A DNA stretch of 47,060 bases from Thermoleophilia bacterium (lineage in GTDB: Bacteria; Actinomycetota; Thermoleophilia; Gaiellales; Gaiellaceae), in NCBI GenBank assembly GCA_025929425.1, contig JAICME010000006.1, positions 1 through 47,060 on the forward strand. The letters run 5' to 3'. Positions within the stretch are counted from its first letter, which is position 1; each line of letters opens with the position of its first letter. Below, piece after piece: positions 24,879-33,077 of this stretch. Position numbers and translations under genes: made by a program. Below the pieces are notes generated by a model. That model did not search any database and was not told where the DNA came from. It saw only the letters and a program-made list of their open reading frames with translations.

Positions 24879-25948
24879 GGGCGGGGCAATAACCGGACCG
24901 CCGAAGCGTCGAGACTGAGCAGAACCTCGCTGCCGAGCGGAAGCGAAACCGCGTTCGCGCTCGGCACGTCGGCGAGGAGAACACCGAGGGGCGACTCGAG
25001 CTCGAGCCGGGTCGTGGCGCCCAGGAACGTGTGCCGCCGGATCGCCGCCGCGACGAGCGACTCGTCGCCGCCGCTGCCGTTGGCCGGAGTGATCGAGATC
25101 CCTTCGGGCCGGATGAGCGCGACCATCAAAGTGTCCTTTTGCAGCGCGTGCCGGCCGAGGACGAGGCGCGTTCCGCTGGAGTCGAACGCAATCGCCTCGT
25201 CGTCGCACACGCGACAGTCGAGGCGGTTCGTGGTGCCGACGAACTCGGCGACGAACGAGCTTGCCGGCGCTGAGTAGATCTCCGCAGGCGTGCCGACCTG
25301 CTGAACGCGGCCCGTGGACATGACGGCGATCCGGTCGGAGATCGCGAGCGCCTCTTCCTGGTCGTGCGTCACGTACAGCGTCGTGATTCCGAGGCGGGAT
25401 TGGATCGCGCGGATCTCGTCGCGCAGATGCAGGCGCACCTTCGCGTCGAGCGCCGACAGCGGCTCGTCGAGAAGCAAGACCGACGGCTCGAGTGCGAGCG
25501 CACGAGCGAGCGCGACACGCTGCTGCTCTCCGCCGGACAGCTGGTGGGCGTAGCGGTCGCCGTGGCTCGAGAGGCGAACCAGCTCCAGCGCCTCGTTCGC
25601 CTTGTCCGCCCGCTCGCGCTTCGACATCCCCCGCAGGCGGAGCCCGAACTCGATGTTCTGCCGCGTGGTCATCGTCGGGAAGAGGCTGTACGCCTGGAAG
25701 ACCATCCCCATGTTCCGCTTGTGCGCGGGCGTGTTGTCGATGGACGAGCCGTTGACGAGGACCGAGCCGCTGTCGGGCTCCTCGAAGCCGGCGACGATCC
25801 GCAGCACCGTCGTCTTGCCGCTGCCGCTCGGCCCGAGCAGCGACAGGAACTCCCCAGGCTTGATCTCGAGATCGACCCCGTCGACGGCGGCGGTCTCGCC
25901 GAACTGCTTGCGGAGCGCCGCGATCATGAGTCCCGCCGAGCCGGTCAT
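24875..25948 (-). CDS. ABC importer ATP-binding protein (PotA/FbpC-like)
   Basis: ATG 25948 overlaps the permease stop (ATGA) and gives 357 residues. Motifs: Walker A GPSGSGKTT, Q loop VFQAYSLFPTMTTRQN, signature LSGGEQQR, Walker B VLLLDEPLSALDAKVR, H loop YVTHDQEEAL. A TOBE domain follows from about 280 (ALIRPEGISI, RHTFLGATTRLELES). It energises the two following-strand permeases and the lipoprotein at the operon head. Confidence 0.92.
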   Translation of the reverse strand: MTGSAGLMIAALRKQFGETAAVDGVDLEIKPGEFLSLLGPSGSGKTTVLRIVAGFEEPDSGSVLVNGSSIDNTPAHKRNMGMVFQAYSLFPTMTTRQNIEFGLRLRGMSKRERADKANEALELVRLSSHGDRYAHQLSGGEQQRVALARALALEPSVLLLDEPLSALDAKVRLHLRDEIRAIQSRLGITTLYVTHDQEEALAISDRIAVMSTGRVQQVGTPAEIYSAPASSFVAEFVGTTNRLDCRVCDDEAIAFDSSGTRLVLGRHALQKDTLMVALIRPEGISITPANGSGGDESLVAAAIRRHTFLGATTRLELESPLGVLLADVPSANAVSLPLGSEVLLSLDASAVRLLPRP

Positions 25949-26733
25949 CGGACCATCGCAATCGGGCGGCGGCTCGCTCGGCCGCGGGTCAGGACGAAGA
26001 TGGCCAGCATCGCCACCCAGGTGAAGCCGAAGCTGAGGATGGCGAGCGCCGCAGCCGAGTATGCCTCGGTCCGACCGATGTGCTGGATGTACACGGCAAA
26101 CGTATTGAAGAGGAGCAGGCTCGAGATCGTGTACTCGCCGAGCACGATCGCGATCGTCAGGAACGAGGCCGCAAGCACGGCGGTCCGGAGGTTCGGCAGC
26201 ACCACGTGCCACAGCGTCTTCGGCCAGCTCGCGCCGACGCTCTTCGCTGCGTCCGACAGCGTGTGCAGGTCGAGCGCGCTCATACCGGCGTCGAGCGCGC
26301 GGTAGGTGAAGGGCAGCGCCTGGATGACATAGAGCAGCGCAAGCAGCTGCGTGCTCGAGATGAACCACGGAACTCCCTGGAACAGTCCGATCACACCGAC
26401 GGCGAGAGCGATCGGCGGGACGACGAAAGGCAGCACCGAGATGAACTCGACGACCGGCCGCGCGGACGGCAGCCAGAGGTGTATCCCGTAGACGGTCGGG
26501 ATCATGAGCACGAGACTCAACGCGACGGTCTCGAGCGCAAGCCGCAACGAGAAGAGCAGGCTGTGCCGGAACTCGGGGTCGTGAATGATCGTCCCGTACC
26601 AGCCGAGCCCGTAGCTGTGGGCTCCCGTCTGCAGGCTGAACTCGAGCGTCGCATACAGCGGCAGCAGGAAGTACGCCGCGGCGAAGAGCAGCCAGAACCA
26701 CGACCAGAGCGGGAACCGCTTCAGCGCAGCCAC
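25945..26733 (-). CDS. ABC importer permease (PotC-like)
   Basis: The 262-residue product has six membrane helices, beginning FPLWSWFWLLFAAAYFLLPL. The EAA loop is SDAAKSVGASWPKTLWHVVL (about 172-191). Proteins of this type form half of the channel for polyamines, iron, phosphonates, or sugar/glycerol phosphates. Its start overlaps the upstream permease by 13 bp. Confidence 0.9.
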   Translation of the reverse strand: MAALKRFPLWSWFWLLFAAAYFLLPLYATLEFSLQTGAHSYGLGWYGTIIHDPEFRHSLLFSLRLALETVALSLVLMIPTVYGIHLWLPSARPVVEFISVLPFVVPPIALAVGVIGLFQGVPWFISSTQLLALLYVIQALPFTYRALDAGMSALDLHTLSDAAKSVGASWPKTLWHVVLPNLRTAVLAASFLTIAIVLGEYTISSLLLFNTFAVYIQHIGRTEAYSAAALAILSFGFTWVAMLAIFVLTRGRASRRPIAMVR

Positions 26734-27641
26734 TTCGCCGTTCTCCGTTGCAGGAGCGCGTAGATCAAGACGGCGAAGCCGATCACAACGATCATCCCGA
26801 AGGCGAGCGCGCTACCCAGCTGCGGCTCGGAGGCCAGGTCGCCGTTGAGGAACTCGCCGATCAGCACCGGGACGAGGTTGATGTAGCCGCTGGTCAGCGC
26901 GTAGGGCGTCGCGTAGGCGCTGAAGGCGTTGCCGAACAGAAGCACGACTGCTCCCAGGATCGACGGCAGCAGCAGCGGGAAGCCGACGAAGCGCCAGAAC
27001 TGGAGCGGCGTGGCACCGACGCTCGTCGCCGCTTCCCGCCATTCGCGCCGGACTCCCTCGAGCGCCGGGAGGATGATCAGGATCATCAACGGGAACTGGA
27101 AGTAGATGTAGGTCAGGGAGAGCCCGGTCAGCCCGTAGACCGTGAAGCCATGGCCGTAGAGGTCGAGGCCGAGGTGCTTGAACCACAGGGTGATGACGCC
27201 CGTGCTGCCGATCGTCGCGATGAACGCGAAGGCCAGCGGCACGCCTGCGAAGTTCGACGCGACACCGGAGAACGTCGTCAGCACCGGCCGCAGCCACCCG
27301 GGAATCCCCCGGCTTAACGTCGCTTGCGCGACGAAGAGGCCGAGCAGCCCGCCAGCGACGGCTGTGATCAGGCTGAGCTTGATCGTCTGCTCGAACGCGC
27401 TGACGGTCTGCGGCTCGGTGAGGAGGTGCATCCCGGAGAAGCTGAACGAGCCCGACTGCGTGCGGAAGGCCTGCAGCACGACCTCGCCGGTCGGGATGAG
27501 CAGGAAGCCGGTGACGTACGCGAAGAACGGCGCAACGATCAGCCAGCGGAGGAGGCGCCGGCGCCTAAGCCGCGTGCTCATGATGCCGATTCCGGCGGGC
27601 GCCTCGTCGACCTCGGTTGACGCGCCGGATGAAGATGCCAT
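26721..27641 (-). CDS. ABC importer permease (PotB-like)
   Basis: ATG 27641 is preferred over an upstream GTG (27677) because AGGGGACGGA lies just before it and the GTG would sit inside the previous gene. The 306-residue product has a hydrophilic N-terminus, then about six helices; SLTYIYFQFPLMILIILPAL and the EAA loop WREAATSVGATPLQFWRFVG are typical. It is the partner of the PotC-like permease. Confidence 0.88.
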   Translation of the reverse strand: MASSSGASTEVDEAPAGIGIMSTRLRRRRLLRWLIVAPFFAYVTGFLLIPTGEVVLQAFRTQSGSFSFSGMHLLTEPQTVSAFEQTIKLSLITAVAGGLLGLFVAQATLSRGIPGWLRPVLTTFSGVASNFAGVPLAFAFIATIGSTGVITLWFKHLGLDLYGHGFTVYGLTGLSLTYIYFQFPLMILIILPALEGVRREWREAATSVGATPLQFWRFVGFPLLLPSILGAVVLLFGNAFSAYATPYALTSGYINLVPVLIGEFLNGDLASEPQLGSALAFGMIVVIGFAVLIYALLQRRTAKWLR

Positions 27642-27652
27642 TCCGTCCCCTG

Positions 27653-28837
27653 CTAGCCGACCACTTTCGGACCCCACTGCTCCTGCAGCACCTTGGTCGC
27701 CACGTTCGTCTGTTTCACCGTCGGGAACTTGACGTTCGCATACTGGTCAGCCGGCGGCAAGAGGTCGGCGAGCTTCTGGGGCACCTTGTTCCGCTTGACG
27801 AGATCGTGGTAGCGCGCGGGATGCGAGAACCCACCGATGTAGTTCAGCTGGCCCTCGTCGGAGAAAATCCACTCCATCCAGAGGCGAGCGGCGTACGGGT
27901 GCGCGGCGAACTTGCTGACGCCGTTGCAGTAGTAGTTGCCGAAGACGCCGTCGCCCGGGACGGAGACCTCGAAGTTCGGATTCCCCTTGAACTCCTGCTT
28001 GAAGGCGAGGTTCTCGTAGTCCCACTGGACGGCAATTGGCGTCGCGCCCTTGGCGATGTTCGCCGCCGAGATGCCGGCAGGAATAAAATTGCCACGCTTC
28101 TTCAGGTCGGCGAAGAACTCGATGCCCGGTTCGATGTTGTCCAGGGAGCCGCCGTTCGCGAGCGAAGCTCCCATCACGGCTCCGAACGCGTCGCCCGCCG
28201 AGCGGGGATCGCCGTCGAGCGCGATCATGCCCTTGTAGGCCGAGCTCTTGAGGTCCTCCCAGGTCTTCGGCGGCGTCTTCACGACCTTCATGTTGCTGCC
28301 GAAGGAGATCGCCCCCCAGTATGGGCCGATCCACATGGCAGCCTGGTCCCTCATAGTTGCCGGGATGCTGTCCCAGGTCGCGGGCTTGTACGGCGCCATC
28401 AGCCCCTGGTTCGCGCCGACGATCGCGAGGGACGGCGAGACGTCGAAGCTGTCGGGTTCCTTGCTCTGCCCCTTCAGGCTCTTCATCGCCTGGATCTCCT
28501 CGGCGGAGCTGTCGTCCTCGCCCTCGCTCGTCACCTTGATTCCGTACTTCTTCGAGAACCGGTCGCGCAGCGGGCCCTCGTTCGCCCAGTCGGGCGGCTC
28601 GCCGACGACGTTGAGATGCCCTTCCTTCTGCGCTTTCTTGATCAGCCCGGCCAGCCCGTCGGACCCGAGCGCGGACGGCAAGCTGGCCGCCACATTGGAC
28701 CCGCCGCCGCCGCCGCATGCTTCGAGGAAGCTCGCGAGCGAGCCCGCTGCAACTACGGCGACCGCTCCCCGACCTCCCCGACGTAGGAGTTCCCGCCTCG
28801 AGACCCTCGCGTCCAGCGTGCTGTCCATGTCATACAT
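27653..28837 (-). CDS. ABC importer substrate-binding lipoprotein (Pot/Fbp family), Tat-type signal
   Basis: ATG 28837 is chosen because GGGAGGC lies 6-7 bases upstream (a GTG 15 bases earlier lacks this). The product has 394 residues. Its N-terminus has a twin-arginine-like SRRELLRRGG (13-22), a hydrophobic stretch and the lipobox FLEA-C41, so it is a likely Tat-exported lipoprotein. The body resembles PotD/AfuA-type periplasmic proteins (GHLNVVGEPPDWAN, FSKKYGIKVTSE, YPEN-like WDYENLAFKQEF). Operon context with GDPD and sugar-type enzymes argues for a sugar, polyol or glycerophosphodiester ligand rather than polyamine or iron, but this is inference. Confidence 0.85.
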   Translation of the reverse strand: MYDMDSTLDARVSRRELLRRGGRGAVAVVAAGSLASFLEACGGGGGSNVAASLPSALGSDGLAGLIKKAQKEGHLNVVGEPPDWANEGPLRDRFSKKYGIKVTSEGEDDSSAEEIQAMKSLKGQSKEPDSFDVSPSLAIVGANQGLMAPYKPATWDSIPATMRDQAAMWIGPYWGAISFGSNMKVVKTPPKTWEDLKSSAYKGMIALDGDPRSAGDAFGAVMGASLANGGSLDNIEPGIEFFADLKKRGNFIPAGISAANIAKGATPIAVQWDYENLAFKQEFKGNPNFEVSVPGDGVFGNYYCNGVSKFAAHPYAARLWMEWIFSDEGQLNYIGGFSHPARYHDLVKRNKVPQKLADLLPPADQYANVKFPTVKQTNVATKVLQEQWGPKVVG

Positions 28838-28860
28838 CGGGCTGCCTCCCACCGGCGTAG

Positions 28861-28871
28861 TTGTCTGACAG
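28861..28871. promoter_or_regulatory. GntR operator site 1 (importer arm)
   Basis: TTGTCTGACAG matches the second site in 10 of 11 bases and is a palindrome TTGTC-T-GACAA with one mismatch. It lies 24 bp upstream of the binding-protein ATG and about 15-25 bp downstream of that arm's predicted transcription start, a roadblock position. Confidence 0.65.
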
Positions 28872-28892
28872 CTAGGCGAAACAATCGCGGCG

Positions 28893-28922
28893 AAACTACA
28901 CCGGGCAGCAGCACGAAGTCAA
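28893..28922 (-). promoter_or_regulatory. Sigma-70-like promoter of the ABC importer operon
   Basis: On the minus strand, TTGACT (28917-28922) is followed after 18 bp by TAGTTT (28893-28898). The -35 is near consensus and the -10 is weak. The predicted start is near 28886, giving a leader of about 50 nt that contains operator site 1. Confidence 0.5.
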
Positions 28923-28927
28923 GGCTC

Positions 28928-28956
28928 TGGACACTTCCCGACGCGCTGTGTAGGAT
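28928..28956 (+). promoter_or_regulatory. Sigma-70-like promoter of the GntR/catabolic operon
   Basis: TGGACA (28928-28933) and TAGGAT (28951-28956) are separated by 17 bp. The expected start, about 28963, leaves only some 5 nt before GTG 28968, so the transcript would be almost leaderless. The two divergent -35 boxes are 5 bp apart. Confidence 0.6.
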
Positions 28957-28967
28957 CGCCCGCGGTC

Positions 28968-29714
28968 GTGGAATTGTCTGACAAGCGAAACCGAGCGGAA
29001 ACCGTCCGCGTCGAGCTCTCCGAGCGGATCGTCACGGATGACCTTGCCGTGGGCACCCGGCTGCCGTCCGAGCCGAAGCTCGCCGCGGAGCTCGGCGTCT
29101 CGCGCGCGACGGTGCGAGACGCACTTCGGGCGCTCGAGCAGGAGGGGCTCGTGCGGCGTGTCCAGGGCTCGGGCACCTACGTCGCGCATCCCCGCGTTCC
29201 CAACAGCCTCGACATGAATTTCGGCGTGACGGCCGCGATCCGCCAGGGCGGGATGCACCCGGGCGTGGAGCAGGCGCGGCACTGGATCGAGCCCGCCGCC
29301 GCGAGTGAGGCGGAAAGGCTCGCGCTCGGCCCAGGCGAGGACGTGCTCATCATCGACCGGGTGCGAACGGCCGACGGCCGGCCGGTCGTCCTCTCCCGGG
29401 ACGTGCTTCCGCACAAGCTGCTCGAGGACCGCGACGAGGTCGTCGAGTCGATGCTCGAAGGCTCCCTCTACGACGTGCTCGAGGAGGAGTTCGGAATCAC
29501 GATCCAGTACGGCATCGCGAGCTTCCGCCCAGTGCACGCGGAGCGGTCGCTGGCTGAGCGCCTCGGCGTCGAGCAGGGCGAGCTTCTCTTCTACCTCTGG
29601 CAGGTCGACTACGCGGAGAGCGGCGAGCCCGTCCTCTCGTCGCACGAGTACCACGTGGCGAACGCATTCGAGTTCTCCGTCGTCCGCCGAGGCCCAGGGA
29701 AGAGGCTCGCGTGA
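28968..29714 (+). CDS. GntR-family regulator with UTRA effector domain (HutC subfamily)
   Basis: GTG 28968 gives 248 residues. The winged helix spans about 9-74: LSERIVTDDLAVGTRLPSEP, then recognition helix VSRATVRDALRALEQEGLVR, and wing RVQGSGTYVA. From about 95 follows a UTRA domain (WIEPAAASEAERLALGPGED, ASFRPVHAERSLAERLGVEQ, LLFYLWQVDY), which senses sugar phosphates or other small metabolites. It heads the catabolic operon and faces the importer operon; the two matching operators make it the likely repressor of both. Confidence 0.92.
   Translation: MELSDKRNRAETVRVELSERIVTDDLAVGTRLPSEPKLAAELGVSRATVRDALRALEQEGLVRRVQGSGTYVAHPRVPNSLDMNFGVTAAIRQGGMHPGVEQARHWIEPAAASEAERLALGPGEDVLIIDRVRTADGRPVVLSRDVLPHKLLEDRDEVVESMLEGSLYDVLEEEFGITIQYGIASFRPVHAERSLAERLGVEQGELLFYLWQVDYAESGEPVLSSHEYHVANAFEFSVVRRGPGKRLA
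28974..28984. promoter_or_regulatory. GntR operator site 2, inside the first codons of the regulator gene
   Basis: TTGTCTGACAA is a perfect palindrome around a central T. It covers codons 3-6 of the GntR gene and lies about 11-21 bp downstream of the predicted start, symmetrical to site 1 on the other arm. HutC/UTRA-type regulators bind GT-N-TA-N-AC-like dyads, which this resembles. Confidence 0.65.
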
Positions 29715-30547
29715 GCGCTCAGATCGGGAAGACGATGCGCCTCAAACGGGTGATCGACCTGGACGGCGTCTCGGTCATCTGCGCGCTCGACCACGGGATG
29801 ACGTCGCCGACCTTCCTCGAGCCGCTCGCGGACATCAGGACTCGGACGGCCGAGGCAGTCGCGGGCGGCGCGAACGTGATCATGATGAGCAAGGGGATGA
29901 TCCGCATCGCCGAGCCTGCCTTCTCCCCGACAACCTCGCTTGCGCTTCTGCTCTCGGCGTCGGCGCGCCCGGGCGACACACGACCGCAGATCGTGAACAT
30001 CGCCGACGTCGAGGAGGCGCTACGGCTCGGAGCCGACGCGGTCGTGCTCTTCACCGCGCTCGACGGCGAGAACGAGGCCGACATGATCCGGATCCTCTCG
30101 GCCGTCGGCCGCGAGTGCGCGACGCTCGGGATGCCGTTCATCGCCGAAGCGGAGTTCCCGACGACCTATGCGTCGGTAGAGGAGCTCAAGCAGCAGTACG
30201 GCTTCGACTATCTCTGCCGCAACGTCCGCCTGTGCACTGAGCTCGGCGCCGACATCGTGAAGACGAACTGGCCCGGCGATCCCGATTTGTTCGCGTGTCT
30301 TGTCGAGGCGGCGAACGGGATCCCGGTGGTGCTCGCCGGCGGCTCGAGACTCGAGGACGCGGAGCTGCTCGCGCGGATGGAAGCCGCGATGGGCGCCGGA
30401 GCGATCGGCTGCAGCGTCGGCCGGAACATCTTCATGCACCACTCTCCGGAGGCCCTCACGCGAGCCCTGTCGCGCGTCATCCGCGAGCGCTGGCCGGCTG
30501 CGAAGGCGCACGACGAGCTCCTCGGGGCGGTCGCGGAGCCCGCGTGA
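29711..30547 (+). CDS. Class I aldolase of the DhnA/LsrF type (COG1830)
   Basis: GTG 29711 (GTGA overlap) gives 278 residues. Features: ICALDHGM (23-30) near the N-terminus, the probable Schiff-base lysine K184 in DIVKTNWPGD, the phosphate-binding VVLAGGSRLED (206-216), and GCSVGRNIF near residue 240. The family includes archaeal-type fructose-1,6-bisphosphate aldolase and LsrF, which acts on phosphorylated autoinducer-2. With a kinase and a dehydrogenase in the same operon, the enzyme probably cleaves a phosphorylated ketose-type intermediate. Confidence 0.85.
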   Translation: MSAQIGKTMRLKRVIDLDGVSVICALDHGMTSPTFLEPLADIRTRTAEAVAGGANVIMMSKGMIRIAEPAFSPTTSLALLLSASARPGDTRPQIVNIADVEEALRLGADAVVLFTALDGENEADMIRILSAVGRECATLGMPFIAEAEFPTTYASVEELKQQYGFDYLCRNVRLCTELGADIVKTNWPGDPDLFACLVEAANGIPVVLAGGSRLEDAELLARMEAAMGAGAIGCSVGRNIFMHHSPEALTRALSRVIRERWPAAKAHDELLGAVAEPA

Positions 30548-31596
30548 GAGCCGCGTTCATGACGGCCGTCGACGCCGTCGAGGTGCGGGAGACGGAGGAA
30601 CCGGCACTCGACTCACGCGGCGCGATCCTGCGCATCGAGGCCTGCGGCGTGTGCGGCACCGATGCGCGGACCTTCTTCAACGGCGATCCCCGGGCGCCGT
30701 CGCCCTGGATCCTCGGCCACGAGGCGGTCGGCGTGGTCGAAGAGGTCGGAGCGGACGCCGTCCTGCCGACCGACGTCGCGAAGGGCGACCGCGTTTTCCT
30801 CGGCTCGATCCTCACGTGTGGCGAGTGCCGCTGGTGCCTGGGCGGCTTCCAGAACCTATGCGAGCACCACCTCCTCTTCGGCTACGAGCCATTCCCCGGC
30901 GCCTATGCCGACTACGCGGCAGTGCCGCCGATCGCGACGAAGAACCTGATGAAGCTCCCGCCCGACCTGCCGTCGGATCTCGCCACGACGGCCGATCCCT
31001 TCGCCTGCGCGCTGAACGGGATCGAGATGCTCGACGTCCAGCTCGGGGACAAGGTCGTGATCATCGGCGCCGGCCCGATCGGCTGCTGGCAGGCGGTCAT
31101 GGCACGCGATCGCGGCGCGAGCCGGGTGTGGATCATCGACGTAAGCGCCGAACGGCTGGCGATCGCCTCCGAGATCGTCGGCCACGTCGTCGACGACGCC
31201 TGGGTCTCGGCCGACGACAACGGCGTCGGCGACGTGATGGAGCAGACGGGCGGCGAGGGCGCGGATCGAGTCTCGGTCGCCGCGCCGTCGACGGTCGCGC
31301 AGCAGGCGGCACTCGAGATGGCGGCCAAGCGCGCGCGCGTCGTCTACTTCGCAGGGCTCCCGAAGCACGATCCGACGAGCCCGCTGGACATGAACCAGCT
31401 CCACTACAAGGAGCTCGCGATCCTCGGCGCGTACGGTGCAACGCCGCACCAGTACAAGGTGACGATGGATTACCTCGACCGCCGCCAGGACGAACTCGGC
31501 AAGGTTGTCACGCACCGCTTCCCTCTCGCGCAGATCGAGGAGGCCTTTTCGACGATTCGCTCCGGCGCCGGGTTGAAGGTGGTCATCGAGCCGTAG
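30544..31596 (+). CDS. Zinc-dependent medium-chain dehydrogenase (sorbitol/threonine dehydrogenase-like)
   Basis: GTG 30544 overlaps the aldolase stop (GTGA); the product has 350 residues. Catalytic zinc ligands are C37 (ACGVCGTD) and H59/E60 (ILGHEAVG). The structural zinc loop has all four cysteines, C92, C95, C98 and C106 (TCGECRWCLGGFQNLC). The nucleotide motif is VVIIGAGPIGCW, with D at the end of the second strand (VWIIDVS) indicating NAD preference. It likely oxidises a polyol or sugar alcohol to a ketose in the pathway ending with the next gene's kinase. Confidence 0.9.
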   Translation: MRAAFMTAVDAVEVRETEEPALDSRGAILRIEACGVCGTDARTFFNGDPRAPSPWILGHEAVGVVEEVGADAVLPTDVAKGDRVFLGSILTCGECRWCLGGFQNLCEHHLLFGYEPFPGAYADYAAVPPIATKNLMKLPPDLPSDLATTADPFACALNGIEMLDVQLGDKVVIIGAGPIGCWQAVMARDRGASRVWIIDVSAERLAIASEIVGHVVDDAWVSADDNGVGDVMEQTGGEGADRVSVAAPSTVAQQAALEMAAKRARVVYFAGLPKHDPTSPLDMNQLHYKELAILGAYGATPHQYKVTMDYLDRRQDELGKVVTHRFPLAQIEEAFSTIRSGAGLKVVIEP

Positions 31597-33077
31597 CGGA
31601 CGAGTACGTCATCGGCTGCGACGTCGGTAGCCAGGGCGTCACGAGCTCGCTCTTCACAAGCAGCGGTCGCCTCGTCGAATCCGCTTACAGCGGGTATGAC
31701 ATGTCCTTTCCGCGGCCCGGCTGGGCCGAGCAGGATCCGCAGCTTTGGCTGAACGCGATCGCCACGACCGTCCGCCGGCTGATGACAGGGCTCGACGCTC
31801 CGCGCACCGCCGTGCAGGCGCTCTCCTTCGGGTCGCAACTGGACGGCGTCGTCATGTGCAGCGCAGACGGGGCCGCACTCCGACCGGCGATCACATGGCT
31901 CGACCGCCGAGCTACTGCGGAGGCGACGCTGGTCGCGAGCCGCATCTCCGACGAGGACTTCTACCGCGCCTCGGGCGTCAACCTCGACTCGTCTCACGGG
32001 GTCTTCAAGGCGCTCTGGGTCCGCAGCGAGGAGCGAGCGACCTTCGACGCAACTCAGGTCATTCTCACCCCGGGCTCCTATGTGCTCCGGCATGCGACCG
32101 GGGAAATCGCGGTCGACCATTCGAACGCCTCGTCGCTCGGGTTGCTCGACCCCTGCGAGCTGACCTGGTCACAGGAGCTGCTCGACCTCGCCGAGCTTGA
32201 CGAGGAGCTCCTGCCCCTACTCGTGCCGGCGACGGCAGATGCCGGGCCTGTTACTCCTCAGTTCGCCGAGGCATGCGGCCTCGACCCGGGTACGCGCGTC
32301 GCGTGCGGCTGTGGCGACGAGATGGCCGCCACGCTGGGAGCGGGCGTCCACGAGGTCGGCGAGATCTGCGACATCACGGGCACAGCCGAGCCCGTGTGCG
32401 CCGTATCGAGCGAGCCGCTCTTCGATGCGCGACGCCTCGTGGAATGCCATCCGCACGCGCTCCCCGGTCTCTGGCTGCTCGAGAATCCGGGCTTTGTCTC
32501 CGGCGGAAACCTCCGCTGGTGGCGCGACCACTTCTTTCCGGCCGGCACCGACTACGACGCACTCGTCGCGGAGGCCGACGAGGTTCCGCCCGGCGCCGAC
32601 GGTGTCGTCTTCCTGCCGTGCATGCAGGGAGCGATGGCCCCCGAGTGGAACGAGCACGCCCGCGGGGCATTCCTCGGCCTCACACTCGCCCACTCGCGCG
32701 GCCACATGACCCGGGCAATCCTCGAAGGCAGCGCGTTCGCGCTGCGCGACATCGTCGGCGCGATCCGGGACGCCGGGCTCGAGGCGCGGCGGATCACTGC
32801 GGTCGGCGGAGGCGCGCGTTCGCAGCTCTGGCGTCGGATCAAGGCCGACGTGGTGGGCTTGCCCGTCCGGGTCACTGCCGACCTCGAGACGACGGCCACC
32901 GGAGCCGCCATCCTCGCCGCGATCGCAATCGAGCCCGGCGCGCGAGCGGAGGACGTCGCCGAGCGGTTCGTGGCCTACGAGCCCGACGAGGAGCAGCCCG
33001 ATCCCACGCGGGGCCGCCGCTACGACGCGGCGTATGAGACCTACCGCGGCTGTTACGAGGCGCTTTACGGCGATTAG
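31593..33077 (+). CDS. FGGY-family carbohydrate kinase (xylulokinase-like), non-canonical start inferred
   Basis: The sequence EYVIGCDVGSQGVTSSLF is the standard FGGY N-terminal phosphate-binding strand-loop. Later come ALSFGSQLDGVV, AITWLDRRA, VACGCGDEMAATLGAG and GGGARSQLWRRIKADVVGLP. The end, AAYETYRGCYEALYG, is typical of xylulokinases; total about 494 residues. No ATG, GTG or TTG precedes the motif in frame for about 150 bp. The frame meets the dehydrogenase stop as GTAG (GTA 31593, then GCG GAC GAG TAC), so I place the start there; exact codon uncertain. It phosphorylates a ketose or polyol with ATP. End overlaps a convergent gene by 4 bp. Confidence 0.85.
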   Translation, partial: VADEYVIGCDVGSQGVTSSLFTSSGRLVESAYSGYDMSFPRPGWAEQDPQLWLNAIATTVRRLMTGLDAPRTAVQALSFGSQLDGVVMCSADGAALRPAITWLDRRATAEATLVASRISDEDFYRASGVNLDSSHGVFKALWVRSEERATFDATQVILTPGSYVLRHATGEIAVDHSNASSLGLLDPCELTWSQELLDLAELDEELLPLLVPATADAGPVTPQFAEACGLDPGTRVACGCGDEMAATLGAGVHEVGEICDITGTAEPVCAVSSEPLFDARRLVECHPHALPGLWLLENPGFVSGGNLRWWRDHFFPAGTDYDALVAEADEVPPGADGVVFLPCMQGAMAPEWNEHARGAFLGLTLAHSRGHMTRAILEGSAFALRDIVGAIRDAGLEARRITAVGGGARSQLWRRIKADVVGLPVRVTADLETTATGAAILAAIAIEPGARAEDVAERFVAYEPDEEQPDPTRGRRYDAAYETYRGCYEALYGD

